A stretch of 64,000 bases of DNA, from contig JAGTJL010000001.1 of assembly GCA_020746875.1 (NCBI GenBank), forward strand, positions 1-64,000, given 5' to 3'. The stretch's first letter is position 1, and every line of letters begins with the position of its first letter. The notes beneath the pieces are model-generated. The model did no database searches. It worked only from the letters and a program-made list of their open reading frames with translations, and was not told the origin of the DNA. Positions 34,724 through 46,402 of this stretch are shown here, piece by piece. The stretch comes from Rhexocercosporidium sp. MPI-PUGE-AT-0058 (Eukaryota; Ascomycota; Leotiomycetes; Helotiales). The position numbers were made by a program, and so were the translations under genes.

Positions 34724-35521
34724 ATGACGTCCGCCCCTCCTACTAACCCCACCATTCCCCAGTCACTCACTTCCTACTTCACCCTCCACACCCATCCACC
34801 AAACCATCCCCTCCCACTCTGCATCCAATGCCAAGCAGCCGTCCTCCCGAAAAGCCTCCTAGACCATCTAAGGAAACATCACCACCTACCACCTGAATTA
34901 CGAAGCGTCGTCCGGTCTTTCATTACTTCGTTGCCTGATATGTCGAAGAGTGTTGATTTCAAAGATGTGAGGTGTAATACTGATGAGGCAGTCCCGGTGG
35001 TAGGGCTGAGAGTTGTTGGGGCTTGGAGATGTAAAATGGTTGACGTTGAGGGCGAGGGAGAATGTAGCTTCATCAGGAGAGATGTCACGGATATTAGGAG
35101 GCATGTTAATCTGGTGCATGGTGCTGGGGCAGGGGGTATGTATGAGGCTTGTAGGGCGCAGAGTTGGTTTGGTGGGAGGAGGGCTGTTTATTGGAGGGTT
35201 TGTGAGGCTGGTGATGGAGACAGTGATGAGATGGAAGGGGAAGGTGATGTGGTGATGAGTGATGAAAAAGCCGAAGAAGGAACTCAAAATGGAAGAATTG
35301 AAAGCGGGCTTGATGATGGAAATATCAATGAGAAAAAAGATGGGGATGACGGATTTGAAAGGAGTGAGAAAGATGCTGGAGAAGGACCGAAGAGATTACA
35401 GACTTCTATCTTTACGAGTATTTGTCGATGGGGATTTTACGGGAAGGGCTTTGGGGATAAGACGCCGAAGAGTTGGAGGGAGGGGGAGGAGAGGGAACTT
35501 GGGACTGGGATGATGTTTTGA
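34724..35521 (+). CDS. OrsD-like zinc-finger domain protein
   Basis: An uninterrupted frame of 265 residues from ATG 34724 (context AACATGACG). An in-frame ATG at 34625 would add 33 residues with a hydrophobic stretch and is less likely. Residues 33-52 read CIQCQAAVLPKSLLDHLRKH, a C2H2-like knuckle. A second possible metal site uses C103, C114, H127 and H132 (RRDVTDIRRHVNLVH). This two-finger pattern, with YEACRAQSWF after it, matches the OrsD-type domain (PF12013) named from the orsellinic acid cluster. The C-terminal 110 residues are acidic and low complexity. Molecular role unknown. No polyketide synthase is in the window, so membership in such a cluster is not supported. Confidence 0.7.
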   Translation: MTSAPPTNPTIPQSLTSYFTLHTHPPNHPLPLCIQCQAAVLPKSLLDHLRKHHHLPPELRSVVRSFITSLPDMSKSVDFKDVRCNTDEAVPVVGLRVVGAWRCKMVDVEGEGECSFIRRDVTDIRRHVNLVHGAGAGGMYEACRAQSWFGGRRAVYWRVCEAGDGDSDEMEGEGDVVMSDEKAEEGTQNGRIESGLDDGNINEKKDGDDGFERSEKDAGEGPKRLQTSIFTSICRWGFYGKGFGDKTPKSWREGEERELGTGMMF

Positions 35522-38299
35522 ACGAAATACTCTTGACGTGAAGATATACGGCTCGAGCTTGGGAGAACTTGTACTCTTGAATAGAGACTGTGAGATGGAC
35601 GACATAAGATCCAAGTTAAAGACATTGACGAGAGAGAACTACAGTTATTGCATGCCTCTTATTGAAACAAAATTGCAAGTGAGGTTTGATACTCTCGGAT
35701 TTGACCAGAACTTCTAGGGAGTCCAGTGCACACCCGCTATAAGAGATACGGTCGTGAGCTTGAACTGAAGCCTTGTGGCGTAAGACTGAGAATTGTTCCG
35801 ATCAGAATCAGACGTTGGAGCTGACTGCTCTATTTCTCCCTTAGGAGAAGCTCTGAACAAGAAGAGATTGTGAAGGCTTGCTGACATCAGATATTGAGTA
35901 TGGCAGCAACAGCTTGGACATGCAGAAAAGGCCTAAAGCGAATCTCAATCCACAGCCCATCGCCAAACAACGTAAGTAAGAAAGACTCGGGGAGCCGCTG
36001 CTCGCCGATCTGACAAAACCAACGCCGAACTACAAGAACACCAATGTCACCAAGCTCTTCGATCACATAGAACCCATGCGGCAAGAAAAACTACAAGATT
36101 TGACTCTCCATACCAAAACAACAGGATCCAATGAACAGTTCACAGTTCAAGCATTCAGCCAAAACCCACGAAAGGATGAATGTTGTGATGATCAATTTTC
36201 CCGACTGCAGGAAATGAGGTTGATCAACGATGCCGGACTCACGACCAATCGTCCGTCGAATCTTGGGTAATAAATAAGCATGAATGTGAACGAGGCGAAG
36301 CACAGCCAAGCGCTTAAAGGACGTGGCGAGATAGAGATAGACGGGATGAGAACCTCAGAACCAATCTTTATGCGTAGAAACGGTCCCGCGCTGCTTACAG
36401 TTCCAACGAGAGCAAACATGGGTGATCTCAACCCCGATACACAGCATCCATCGCGTATTCAATCGTGCATCTAAACTTCCCCATCCCGCCCGTTGAAGTA
36501 CGACACTACACCCGACAGACCAGGCTTCCCCTACAGTACGCAGGATTCAGCCTTACCGGAGGAGGGGACTAGCCGAATGCAGTTTGGTGGATGGTGTATT
36601 ACCCGGAGGAGGTGAAATTAAAGATGATCCCTTTCTGTTGCAGATTCGGCAAGGGGGTTGGTGATTGGTTGCTTGGTTGGAGGTGTGCGGATAAAATATG
36701 ATGTGATGAACTGGTGGTGGCTGTGGATTCCTTGCATTTGATGGTCTTGATGTTTGTTGTTCCTAGGAATCAGAGGTAGGTCTGGAGTAAGCTTTTGTTG
36801 ATGTCTTGCCGTGGAGGCCGAGTTTAAATGTTTGTTATTCGAGGTCAACAAATCTGTCCATCTGTCCAAAGTTCAGCATATGGAAAGGGGAAAGACTGTT
36901 GAACAGCGTGACAGCGGAGACTGGACTCTACCTAGTCTCTAGGACATGATGAAGACGGTACAGTTCAGGTGGTGATAGCAGTAGTAAAAATAACCAAAAA
37001 ATCGGAATTACGATCGTCTCCCAGATCAGCTAACTACATCCCACAAACGGGCAAGCTTGCCCCTCTCCCCATGATTTCCATCACCGCTTCCGCCATGGCT
37101 GTTTCATCGTACTCGAGTATCGAAATTGAGCGCCATCACTCCCCCCTGGGCTCATGTCAAAAGAAAGTCTAAAGAGACTGGTGGCTTGGGGCGCATGCAG
37201 GAACCAGCACTCGCAGGTGGACCGCGGGCGTGATTCGTCTTGGCGGTGGGATCAAGGGAGATTGCATTTGATGCCCCTTATCTCGCCCATCTCGCCCATC
37301 TCGCCCATCTCGAGCCCATGCATGCACTCAGCCAGGAACTGCTCTTAATTACTCCGCAGATTGTCTTGGCTGGTGACAGCTGGCGCTCCGTGCCGCCGAC
37401 ATCCATTCAGGGAAGGTTGAGGAAGGAGAGAGGGAGGAGAGAGGAGGAAGAGAGAGAGGTGTCCGAAAGAAGAAATTCGCGGCAGCATATCATCTGAATC
37501 TCGTCCAATCCGGGGGCTTCATTTCGGGTGTGGGTTGGGACAGGACATTTATCGACGATCTGCTGCTTCTGCGATGGAGAAAGAAAGAACTTGAGGGTTG
37601 AGATGAGAATAGAGGTCAGTCAGCTCAACAGAATTTCTCCGACAAGCGACAGAGCAAGCCAAAAAATCATCATCGATAATTCCAAGCGCATCAACCGACC
37701 GATCCAAAGCTGACTCCCAATCCCCTCAAATCAAGCAATCCATCCATTCTTCTTTCATTCAATCCAATGTCCCAAAGAGAGGCAGCCACGGGAACGGTCT
37801 TGGCAAGCCCTGAGCTGGCCCAGAAGGGGAAGGTGCGCCAGCCCCCTAAACGTGCTTGCACCTGCCTGTGCCTGGCTAGTCTGGCTAGTCTGGCTCTCTG
37901 GCTCTTGCCTCCCCAAAACAAAATAAGCCACGAACCCAGCCTAACCTAACCTTCACTAGTCCACCTCCACCCTTACAACCTTAACGAGCTTCTTCTCTTC
38001 CCTCCCCTCCTCTCTCTCTTCGTCTTCACGATCACGCTCTTTCGGCCTCGACAACCTCACCTCGTCCCCTTCCGCCTCCTCCCCCGCCCTCTCACCTCAC
38101 CTCCTCCACCGCACCCATCTGTATATCTCCCAACAGATGTCGCCGTGGTCCGATTTGATCTGATCTTTTCTCACACTCTTTCGGTCTCTACTGTCCTTGA
38201 CTTAACGTCCCCCACACTCGTTTTTGATCTAATAAATTACACCAACCCACACTCACTCTCTGCTCCCATCCCCCATTCGTTTGATAGGATCCAGCAACC
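35522..38299. other. Long gene-free interval, includes protease promoter
   Basis: 2.8 kb without a convincing gene. Overlapping minus-strand frames at 35887-36431 and 36618-36869 have unusual composition and no motif. Two small tandem repeats occur: CTCGCCCAT three times at 37282-37308, and TCTGGCTAG-type units near 37875-37905. The last 300 bp are C/T-rich, as in many fungal core promoters and 5' UTRs, and run into the protease start at 38300. Confidence 0.45.
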
Positions 38300-40616
38300 A
38301 TGATTTCTACTCTTTTCACCGTCGCCATTTCGTTGGCCTCTCTTTCCTATGGATCCGCGATCCCTGCCAGACGTGAGCCTGGCATCTTGAGACTTCCCAT
38401 TACCGCCGCAAAAGGCGCCATGAAGAGACAGGTTGTCAGCCCTCTCGAGAACATCCAGACCGGTACCCGCTATATGGTTGAGTGTATGTTTTGCTCCCCT
38501 CGTCTCGTGACTCCCCAACTGATAGCTCAGTCTCCATTGGCACGCCTCCGCAAAACCTTGCCCTCTCACTTGATACTGGATCATCCGAGACTTGGGTCAA
38601 CCCTCAATGCTCGGCTGCTGGTCCTCAGGCAAACATCGACCTGTGCAACAGCTTCCCAACTTACAACCCAAACGTCTCGTCAACCGCTCTTGACTTCCAG
38701 CAAACCACCACCCTCAGCTATGGAAAGGGAACTGCTCACATCGACTACTTTTCCGACCACTTCAACCTTGGAGGTATGGAATTCTCTCGATCTATTAGCG
38801 ATCATGCTAACCCTAACAGGTGCCGTTGTCACTGGTCAACAATTTGGTGTGGCTACTTCAAGCAGTGATCTCCCCGTTGGTTTGATGGGTGTTGGTCCTG
38901 GTATTGAATTGACAGGTTACCCCATCATCATCGATACCTTGGCCAAACAAGGCGTCACCAACAGCCGTGCCTTCTCGCTTGACTTGAGAAGCTACGAGTC
39001 TCCAGATGGTGATTATCTCCTCTTCCTCTTCAAATAACCACTAACAAGTCAGGTGCGATCATCTTCGGTGGTATTGATACTGCCAAATACTCCGGTTCTT
39101 TGGAGAAATGCCCAATCATCCCTGCTGCTCAAGCTCCAGACTCGTACCCTCGGTATGTTCTCACCTTCCCCCATCTGGCCTATCTAATGCAGTCAGTTAC
39201 TGGATCCACATGAAGTCGGTTGGTATCACCAAGCCAGGAGAGGTTTCTTCCAAGCTTTACGCACCATCTTCCAGCGACCCCCTAGGTCAACCAGTGTTCC
39301 TAGACAGTGGTGGAACTCTCACTCGTCTTCCAGCCGCTGTTGTCAAGGCCATCATTGCCGATTTCCCAGGTGCAACCGAGGATGGTAATTCCGGACTATA
39401 CCTTGTCGACTGCTCTGTTGGAGATCAAGCTGGTACCGTCGATTTCGGATTCGGAAACACCGTCATCAACGTCCCATTCAGCGAGTTCATCTGGCACATT
39501 GAGGGAATCTGTTATCTTGGTGTTGCCGTTGATGATGTAACCCCAGTTCTCGGAGACACTTTCCTGAGAGCCGCTTTCGTTGTCTACGATCAAGACAACC
39601 AGAACTTGCATCTCGCCAACGCCAAGAACTGCGGAACTAACTTGGTTGCCATTGGTTCTGGACCAGATGCCGTCCCTTCGATTGTTGGAGCTTGTGGCCC
39701 GTCTTCTACTTCTTCATCCTCCTCGTCCTCCGCCACCAGCTCAAGCACGATCTCATCAAGCGCTTCAATCACATCATCAAGTGCTTCCATCACATCTTCA
39801 TCTGTCTCGGGATTCCCAACCATCTCGTCCAACTCTACTGGTCTCTACCCAATGTCGAACCACACCTCCACTGCCGGACCAACTGCTTACCCAACAGCAT
39901 ACACCACTTCAACCGTGTACTCAACTTCCAAGTACACCATCACATCTTGCGCAGCATCGGTCACCAACTGCCCAACTGGAAAGGTCACCCAAACTGTCGT
40001 CCAATACACCACAGTGTGCCCCGTTTCCCACGCACCCACGATCACCTCCAAGCCGTCATACAATTTCCACACCACGGAGAAGACCAAGACTGTCTACGCC
40101 ACGAAGACTTACACCATCTCCAAGTGCGGCCCAGAGGTCAAGAACTGTCCATACGGATCGACAACTACTACAGTCACCCCTGTATCCACCTCGGTCCACT
40201 ACATCAGCTACGCCGTTACGACAGTTGCTGGATATACAGTGGCTCCATATGAGTTGGTTGCTCACCCAGTTCCAGTCGCACCAGTTGTTCCTATCCAATA
40301 CCCAGTTCCCGTCAAGCCAGTCCCAACTGGTGTCAAGCCCGGATCTTACAACCCTGCCACAAAACCAGTGTCAGTTCCTACCGCAGCTTACACTCCTGTT
40401 GGAAGCCTTGCCCCGTACCCAACTGTTGCTCCACCAGCTTCATATGTCCCAACCCCCGCTGCCGCCAGTGATTTCCACACCTTCTCTTCTGTCCCCAGTG
40501 GTGCTCTCCTACCAACTGCAACGGGGTTCGTAGTTTCAGGTGCAGTTAGCTCGGTGAAGGTCGGTAATGCCTGGGCTCTTGCAGCCATTGCACTGGGGCT
40601 TTTGTTCGTGGTTTGA
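38300..40616 (+). CDS. GPI-anchored yapsin-type aspartic protease
   Basis: Five exons (38300-38483, 38531-38773, 38820-39008, 39053-39152, 39197-40616) total 2136 nt, 711 residues. It has an N-terminal signal peptide (MISTLFTVAISLASLSYGSA) and a propeptide ending KR (42-43). The first catalytic motif is LDTGSSETW (Asp76) after FSIGTPPQN. The second is FLDSGGTLTRLP (Asp275), a DSGG form in place of the usual D[ST]G[ST]. From about residue 400 there is a long Ser/Thr/Pro-rich stalk with two Cys-bearing modules (YTITSCAASVTNCPTG and YTISKCGPEVKNCPYG). A C-terminal hydrophobic tail (AWALAAIALGLLFVV) signals GPI attachment. Such proteases sit at the plasma membrane or wall and shed or process wall proteins. 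The exon-5 acceptor is taken at 39195-39196, because the AG four bases upstream breaks the frame. Confidence 0.92.
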
Positions 40617-42039
40617 TTTATGAGCGTTTCATTCGCACAGGGGGGTTAATGTAGGGTTTGGCTGCTTGGCTTTTCATTCTCGCTTCATTTCAATTCTGCA
40701 TCATACATCCTCTTCATGTCTTTAGATGTGACATATGAGGCAATGGAGCAATGAATGTATAATATAATCAAAACTCAAGTAGACTGTGTCTCTCGTTTGC
40801 GTGCGTGTTGAGATTTGAGGCTGAGGATCGGGAAGGATTGCTGTAAAAAGTGGCTCCCATCGATTGGTTCGGAGCCGGAACTGTACAGTATTTGCATCTG
40901 TATCTGACACTAGCTCGAGCTCTTACTCGGGTACGTAGTTCCAGCCAGACGGCAGGAGAAGTGAAGGGGAGTCCTTTCCAACTCTAAGAAGACGAACTGC
41001 CCCGTCGAGCTGCATGGTAAGGAAGAGCTTCTCTGTGTTCCTGTCTCAAGGACGAGCGATTTGCATGTCTGCTACTGTACATTTCATTATACTCTCGCTA
41101 CTTACACGCACAAGCGCACATCCCAGGCCCAAGGCACGTGCCAGCTGTACGAGTCGGCCAATGATGGCCAAGCGGGCTTACTTCTGGGGTCTGGGGACGT
41201 CTGAGGTAGAAGGAGTTGAGGCGCAGTTGCATGCGGCGGTACCAAACTGAGGCGCTGTAAAGTCGGATCAACCGTTCGTCAATCTCCAAATTTGGGTTTG
41301 CTTAATGGATTAAGTTGCTCAACGCGGCTAGATACATGGAGCTGGAGAGTCCAAGTTGAGAACGTAGCATGTGGGAAAGAAAAGAAATGTCCGACTCCTC
41401 ACATCACAGCCTCGAAATATTACTTCCTGTAAGGCTGAATCTTATCCTGACGGCCCCCTGGTTGGCTGAAATGCGAGACCATCCCATCTCATCTCTAACT
41501 GGTCCCGGCATTCTGTCAGGCTCGGACAAAACCCACGCCGCACCAGCACACACATCTGACTTCTCAAAGAAGCTCCCAGGAAGTTGAATCCATACAGGGA
41601 ATCGGAAAGGATTTATATCGCTGCCTGGTGGGTCTGTGGGAAGCCACCGTGCGAGGTGAGGCGTCGGGTTTTTTTTTAGACGAGAGGCATATGGGGACGG
41701 GGTATAAATAAGGAGGCGCGAGCTTGCCCTTGGGCTTGAGCTTCTTCTCGACATCGCGGTATTGATACGACTCTATCGGAAATTCGAAGTTTTGGATAGT
41801 TCCTTGCTGTGGTAACTTCTTGCAACAACATCTATCTCCTCGACGATATCTTATTCCGTTTAAATTTGAAAAGACAGCGAAACTTCAAAACCCCATTTGT
41901 TCATTTCCTAGTCATCATCGAAACTAGAAAGTCATACTGTGGACTCCTTAGACTCTCGCCTGCGACATCGAGATTTAAATTTCAAACCAACAGAAGTTGC
42001 GTACATTGAATCGGACCTCTTTGTCCCCAAAGCTCCAAA
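40617..42039. other. Intergenic, no gene seen
   Basis: Terminator side of the protease and promoter of the RTA1-like gene. The antisense frame at 41404-41754 (116 codons) has no recognisable motif and biased composition, so it was not accepted. A short TATAAATA box occurs near 41703. Confidence 0.45.
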
Positions 42040-43471
42040 ATGACGAAATGTCTCCGTACGTCTCTCTCTTCCATTCAAACAAAACCAATCATTCCCATCT
42101 ATCCTCACCCTTCCCCCTCTCGTCGATCTCGTCCTGTACTAACAACCTCTTCCCTGAACAGCCGTCACAGACCCCAAGAACATGTGGACGTACTGTCCAT
42201 CCCTCCCTCTCTCCGCAGTCTTCGCAGTTCTCTTCTTCGCCACGACTGCGGTCCATATCTTCCAAGCGCATAAGTTCAGGAAGAGTTTTTGTTGGGTATT
42301 GATTATGGGTGCAATTTGGTATGATTTGTCCTGATAACTCACTCGTTTCCAAACCCATCACTTCCCCATTCCTATTTCCAGAATTCCCATCTCCAATGCC
42401 GCACACCGCAGACTTTCCCTGAAGACAGACATGGGCTAACCCCATTTCCACTCCCCAGGGAAACAGCAGCCTTCGTAATCCGCTGCATCAGCATCGAGAA
42501 TCCCACCATCGAAGGCGCCTACGATCCTCAATTCATCCTCATCTTGCTCGCTCCCCTCTGGATCAACGCTTTCGCGTACATGGTCCTGGGACGAATGGTG
42601 TTCTTCTTCCTGGAGAATAAGAGGTTGTATGGTGTTAAAGCGGAGAGGATGGCGCTTGTGTTTGTGCTGCTAGATTTAGCGTGCGTTGATTCCTCATCCC
42701 TCCTTCCTGTCTTCCCCTTCCATGACACTTCAGACTCAGTCTCGATGTCCTTCATCTCGAAAATATTTTCGACTTCTATATTCCCCTATTTGCATGCTGG
42801 AATCCTCGACTAACACCCACACAGATCCTTCGCCATCCAATTCGCCGGCGGTCTCCTTACCATTTCCAAGAACTTCCAGACTCTCCAGACAGGCCTCCGC
42901 ATCTACACCGCCGGCGTCGCCCTCCAGGAATTCTTCATCCTCTGCTTCCTCTTCTTGGTCTGGACGTTCCAGAGGCGCTTGAGCAGGGAGTGTGTGCCTG
43001 AAAAGATAAGAAAGGCGAGGGGATTATTGTGGGTTGTGTATGTGGTGTTGGGGCTGATCACGGTATGTTGGCATGTTGCCTCCCTTTTGTTTGCCATTCA
43101 AGTTTCAATCTTTTCGATGTTCTGCCTGCAACCTCATTACCCCTTCTCGCCACTCTTCACTCTACTCAATCTCACTCACGACCTACTAGTTCCGTATCCT
43201 CTTCCGCATAATCGAATTCTCAGCCGGAGCTGGCACGTCTCTCACCCACGAGTTCCGCAGCCACGAGTGGTACGCCTACGTCTTCGACTCAGCGCCCATG
43301 TTCATCGCTCTCGTGGTGTTGAATATCTGGCATCCTGGCCGTGTACTAGTTGGCAAGGAGAGCGAGTTTAAGAGTAGGAAGGAGAGGAGGAGGCAGAGAA
43401 AAATGGAGAAGGAGAGGGGGGAGATGGGAGAGGGTGTTGTGGGGGTTGTGGAGGTGAGGCGCGAGAAGTAG
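42040..43471 (+). CDS. RTA1-like seven-helix membrane protein
   Basis: Five exons (42040-42055, 42162-42318, 42459-42680, 42825-43062, 43190-43471), 915 nt, 304 residues, all GT-AG and in phase. The tiny first exon encodes MTKCL. Then come VTDPKNMWTYCPSL and the membrane segments: LFFATTAVHIFQA, KSFCWVLIMGAIWETAAFVIR, IEGAYDPQFILILLAPLWIN, FAGGLLTI and others. The family signature FRILFRIIEFSAG...HEWYAYVFDSAPMF is in exon 5. RTA1/RTM1 proteins are multipass membrane proteins of fungi linked to lipid translocation and resistance to amphipathic toxicants; the exact function here is inferred only from family. The basic tail (KSRKERRRQRKMEKE) is cytosolic in the family model. Confidence 0.9.
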
Positions 43472-44842
43472 ATTCGTGGGGAGGATGCCGAAGGGGTGGA
43501 GATAGTTGGTATAGAGGTGCAAGAGTTGAAGGGGTAGACGGCAATCATTTTCTTGAGCAACGCTTTTCACGCTAGCTTCGATTGGAAACATTGTATCTCT
43601 TGACGTCCTTCAAGTGACAGACTCCGAGGTGTGTGATACTGCTCTAAACTAAATCACCAAGAAGACGCAGTTTCCTCGTGAGTGTACATATCTCAAAGCT
43701 ATAAAATAGAATGTGCTAACAGTGAATAAAACAACATACATCATGGCGCTGAATCCTTGTGTTGAGATTTGGTTCGGAACACTAGATAGCACCAGGGTAC
43801 AATATAAGGCAAAAGAAGACTAGAAGAGACAACTTTTAGTTTAGAGCAGTATATTCATACATGTCATGAATGAAGAGATTGACAAATTATACAGTAGCTG
43901 AGATGTCATCGTTCTCACTTGAACATCCACATCACTGGTTGCTCGAAACCCTTTGGTGTGCAAGTATCAAGCCACGAGGAGAACGTTGCCAGGCAAGATG
44001 GGTCTGGCCTATTAAATGATGAGGGTTTTCATGAGCATAGAAGCTATTAAATACGACTTTTATAATAGGGTTTGTCTATTCCTCTCATCACGTCGTGAAG
44101 GAAATGCCGACTTTACGGGCCCCCTCGATAACTCCACCTTCGCCCAGCCGGTATCTCGGCACAGCCAGCTTGCACAGCAGCAGCGAGCCGCCATCTGCAA
44201 TTGACTGACTCACCCGGCGAGAACCTGCAAGGCATTTCCTCACGGCTTTTATTTACGCTCCAACCAACTACAAAAATGTGCTGTGCCGTGGAGAATTGGC
44301 AATGTACTTGTCATGTGATCACGCCCTTCCGAACCCCCCTTTCTCTCCTCCCAGTCAGTATCGGGCCCGCCCGTTTCTTATTCCCATAACCGAAGGTTAC
44401 TTGCGATCTAAATACCATGCAAGCTGGGGTGGGATCTTCAATCTATTTGTCAAGGCCTTGGAGTTTGAGTGATTAGTTTGATGCTTACTGATCTTTCTTT
44501 GGGATATTTTCCGTCTCATGTTTGCTTGTAGATTTGCATGGATTTCACTGTTACTCGAGAATTGATATATGTCTGAAGTTTTCCTTCTCTGCAGATGGCT
44601 TGCTCGGGAATACCCAGCCTTCCTTCGTCTGATCAACACAAATCGTCCCGTCAAGTATGCATGACGCACATATTCCATCCCCACGTCCCTGTCCATCCTC
44701 CCACTCTTCGGGACGAAAACAAACAAGCTAATGAATTTCTCCAGGTTTAAAAACCTTCTCTTGACCGCTCCGCTGCCCTCGCAAATTTAACTTTCCAAGC
44801 GGAATATTTCCACCTGCATCGAAAAAGCATGGCAAGGCGATC
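43472..44842. other. Intergenic, no gene seen
   Basis: Moderately AT-rich near 43680-43900, then promoter-like C/T-rich sequence before the transporter. Small frames (44016-44726) have no motif. Confidence 0.45.
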
Positions 44843-46402
44843 ATGACAACTACACCACCACCGCTGAATCCTTCCGCGGATACTTTTGCTAGGGATGTTG
44901 AGAGCCAAGCTATTCGCCCCTCCTTAAGCTCGTCTGATGAAATTGCACGGGATAATGATCATGATGGGGTGTTGGGATGGGAAATGGAGAAGAGATTGAC
45001 TTTGACGGAGAAGGAAGAGGCTGATGTTTATCCGGATGGGATTAATGCTGCCAGAGATAGTGTTTGGGATGGTGGTGAGGAGAAGGGAGGAGCAGTCACG
45101 AGAATGAGTACGAAGAGTAGTTGGAAGGATCCAGGGCCTCCTCCGGATGGTGGTTGGAGTGGATGGACACAAGGTATGCATCTCCGACCCGCGATCTTCC
45201 AGCGCAGACATAGTCCTGCAAAAGCTTACCAGAAATCCTCAGCTGCCCTTGGACATCTCGTCATAATGAACACGTGGGGCTTCATCAACTCTTTCGGCGT
45301 CTTCCAGACTTACTACGTGACGGCGCTTAATCGACCACCAAGCGATATCTCCTGGGTCGGCAGCATGCAAATCTTCTTCCTCTTCTTTATCGGCACCTTC
45401 ACTGGACGCCTCACAGATGCTGGATATTTCCGACCTGTCTTTATGCTGGGTTCGTTCCTAGGCGTCTTCGGCATCTTCATGGCATCGCTGTCCACCACCT
45501 ACTGGCAGCTCTTCCTCGCGCAGGGCGTATGTTGTGGTCTGGGAAATGGCTGTCTCTTCTGCCCCAGCTTGTCGTTACTCTCCACGTATTTCAGTAAGAA
45601 AAGAGGTCTTGCCCTGGGAATTGGCGCGGCGGGCAGTGCGACTGGAGGTATGATTTTCCCGGCAATGGTGCAGCAATTGCTTCCTCGCGTTGGATTCCCG
45701 TGGACGATGCGAGCCCTGGGATTCATCCAGCTTGGATGTCTGGTGATCTGTAATATCGGCATCAAACCACGGATGCCGCCTCGAAGAACAGGTGCGCTGG
45801 TCGACTGGAAGAGCTTCAAGGAGCTGCCGTATGTATTATTCGCCATTGGCATGTTCTTCGTTTTTTGGGGCGTCTATTTCGCATTCTACTATATCGGCTC
45901 GTTCGCAAGGTCGATCATTAGTGTCCCGTATACTGAGTCGATCAACCTCCTCATTGTTATGAATGGTCTCGGAGCAATTGGTCGCATTGTCCCAGGCCAC
46001 ATCGCAGACCGATATTGGGGCCCTATGAACACCCTGACCCTCTTCATCTTCTTCACATCCCTCTTGGTATTTTCCTGGATGGCGGTCGACTCTCGAGGAG
46101 GTCTGTACGGTTGGGCGATCATCTATGGGACGACTGCAGCTGCGATTCAGAGTCTCTTCCCCGTGGCGCTGAGTAGCATGACAACGGACTTGCGCATGGC
46201 TGGTACAAGGATGGGGATGGTGTTTACGATCGTCAGCTTCGCAGTGTTGACAGGACCGCCGATTGCTGGACAGTTGATCCAGAAGAAGAATGGCGGCTAC
46301 GAGTACGCTCAGATATTTGCGGGTTCTGTCATGCTGGTTGGAGGTGGGTTGTTGTGTGCTGCCAGGTTTACGAGGAACAGAAATTTGAGGGCGAAGATAT
46401 GA
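44843..46402 (+). CDS. MFS monocarboxylate-transporter-like protein
   Basis: Two exons (44843-45173 and 45243-46402), 1491 nt, 496 residues. The 69-bp intron (GTATGC...TCCTCAG) is a multiple of three and stop-free, so the unspliced frame reads through as 519 codons. Splicing joins PPPDGGWSGWTQ to AALGHLVIMNTWGFINSFGVFQTYY, the conserved first-helix motif of fungal MCT-type carriers. The N-terminal 95 residues are polar and acidic. About twelve membrane helices follow, with GFLLGxG-like turns (AQGVCCGLGNGCLFCPSLSL; FSKKRGLALGIGAAGSATGG; GRIVPGHIADRYWGPMN). This carrier family exports or imports monocarboxylates or related small molecules at the plasma or vacuolar membrane; substrate not deducible. 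Confidence 0.9.
   Translation: MTTTPPPLNPSADTFARDVESQAIRPSLSSSDEIARDNDHDGVLGWEMEKRLTLTEKEEADVYPDGINAARDSVWDGGEEKGGAVTRMSTKSSWKDPGPPPDGGWSGWTQGMHLRPAIFQRRHSPAKAYQKSSAALGHLVIMNTWGFINSFGVFQTYYVTALNRPPSDISWVGSMQIFFLFFIGTFTGRLTDAGYFRPVFMLGSFLGVFGIFMASLSTTYWQLFLAQGVCCGLGNGCLFCPSLSLLSTYFSKKRGLALGIGAAGSATGGMIFPAMVQQLLPRVGFPWTMRALGFIQLGCLVICNIGIKPRMPPRRTGALVDWKSFKELPYVLFAIGMFFVFWGVYFAFYYIGSFARSIISVPYTESINLLIVMNGLGAIGRIVPGHIADRYWGPMNTLTLFIFFTSLLVFSWMAVDSRGGLYGWAIIYGTTAAAIQSLFPVALSSMTTDLRMAGTRMGMVFTIVSFAVLTGPPIAGQLIQKKNGGYEYAQIFAGSVMLVGGGLLCAARFTRNRNLRAKI

Noticed and set aside
34724..35521. Part of an orsellinic-acid type gene cluster
   Set aside because: The OrsD-like domain is common outside such clusters and no polyketide synthase or tailoring set is present in the window.
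35887..36431. Cluster of minus-strand frames as a spliced gene
   Set aside because: The frames overlap, share no splice-compatible phase that gives a continuous protein, and contain no motif.
39580..40533. 317-codon plus-strand frame overlapping the protease
   Set aside because: Alternative frame of the low-complexity Ser/Thr/Pro stalk; the protease frame has the catalytic motifs and GPI tail.
41404..41754. 116-codon minus-strand frame
   Set aside because: Ser/Pro/Arg-biased composition, no motif, and it overlaps other frames in promoter DNA.
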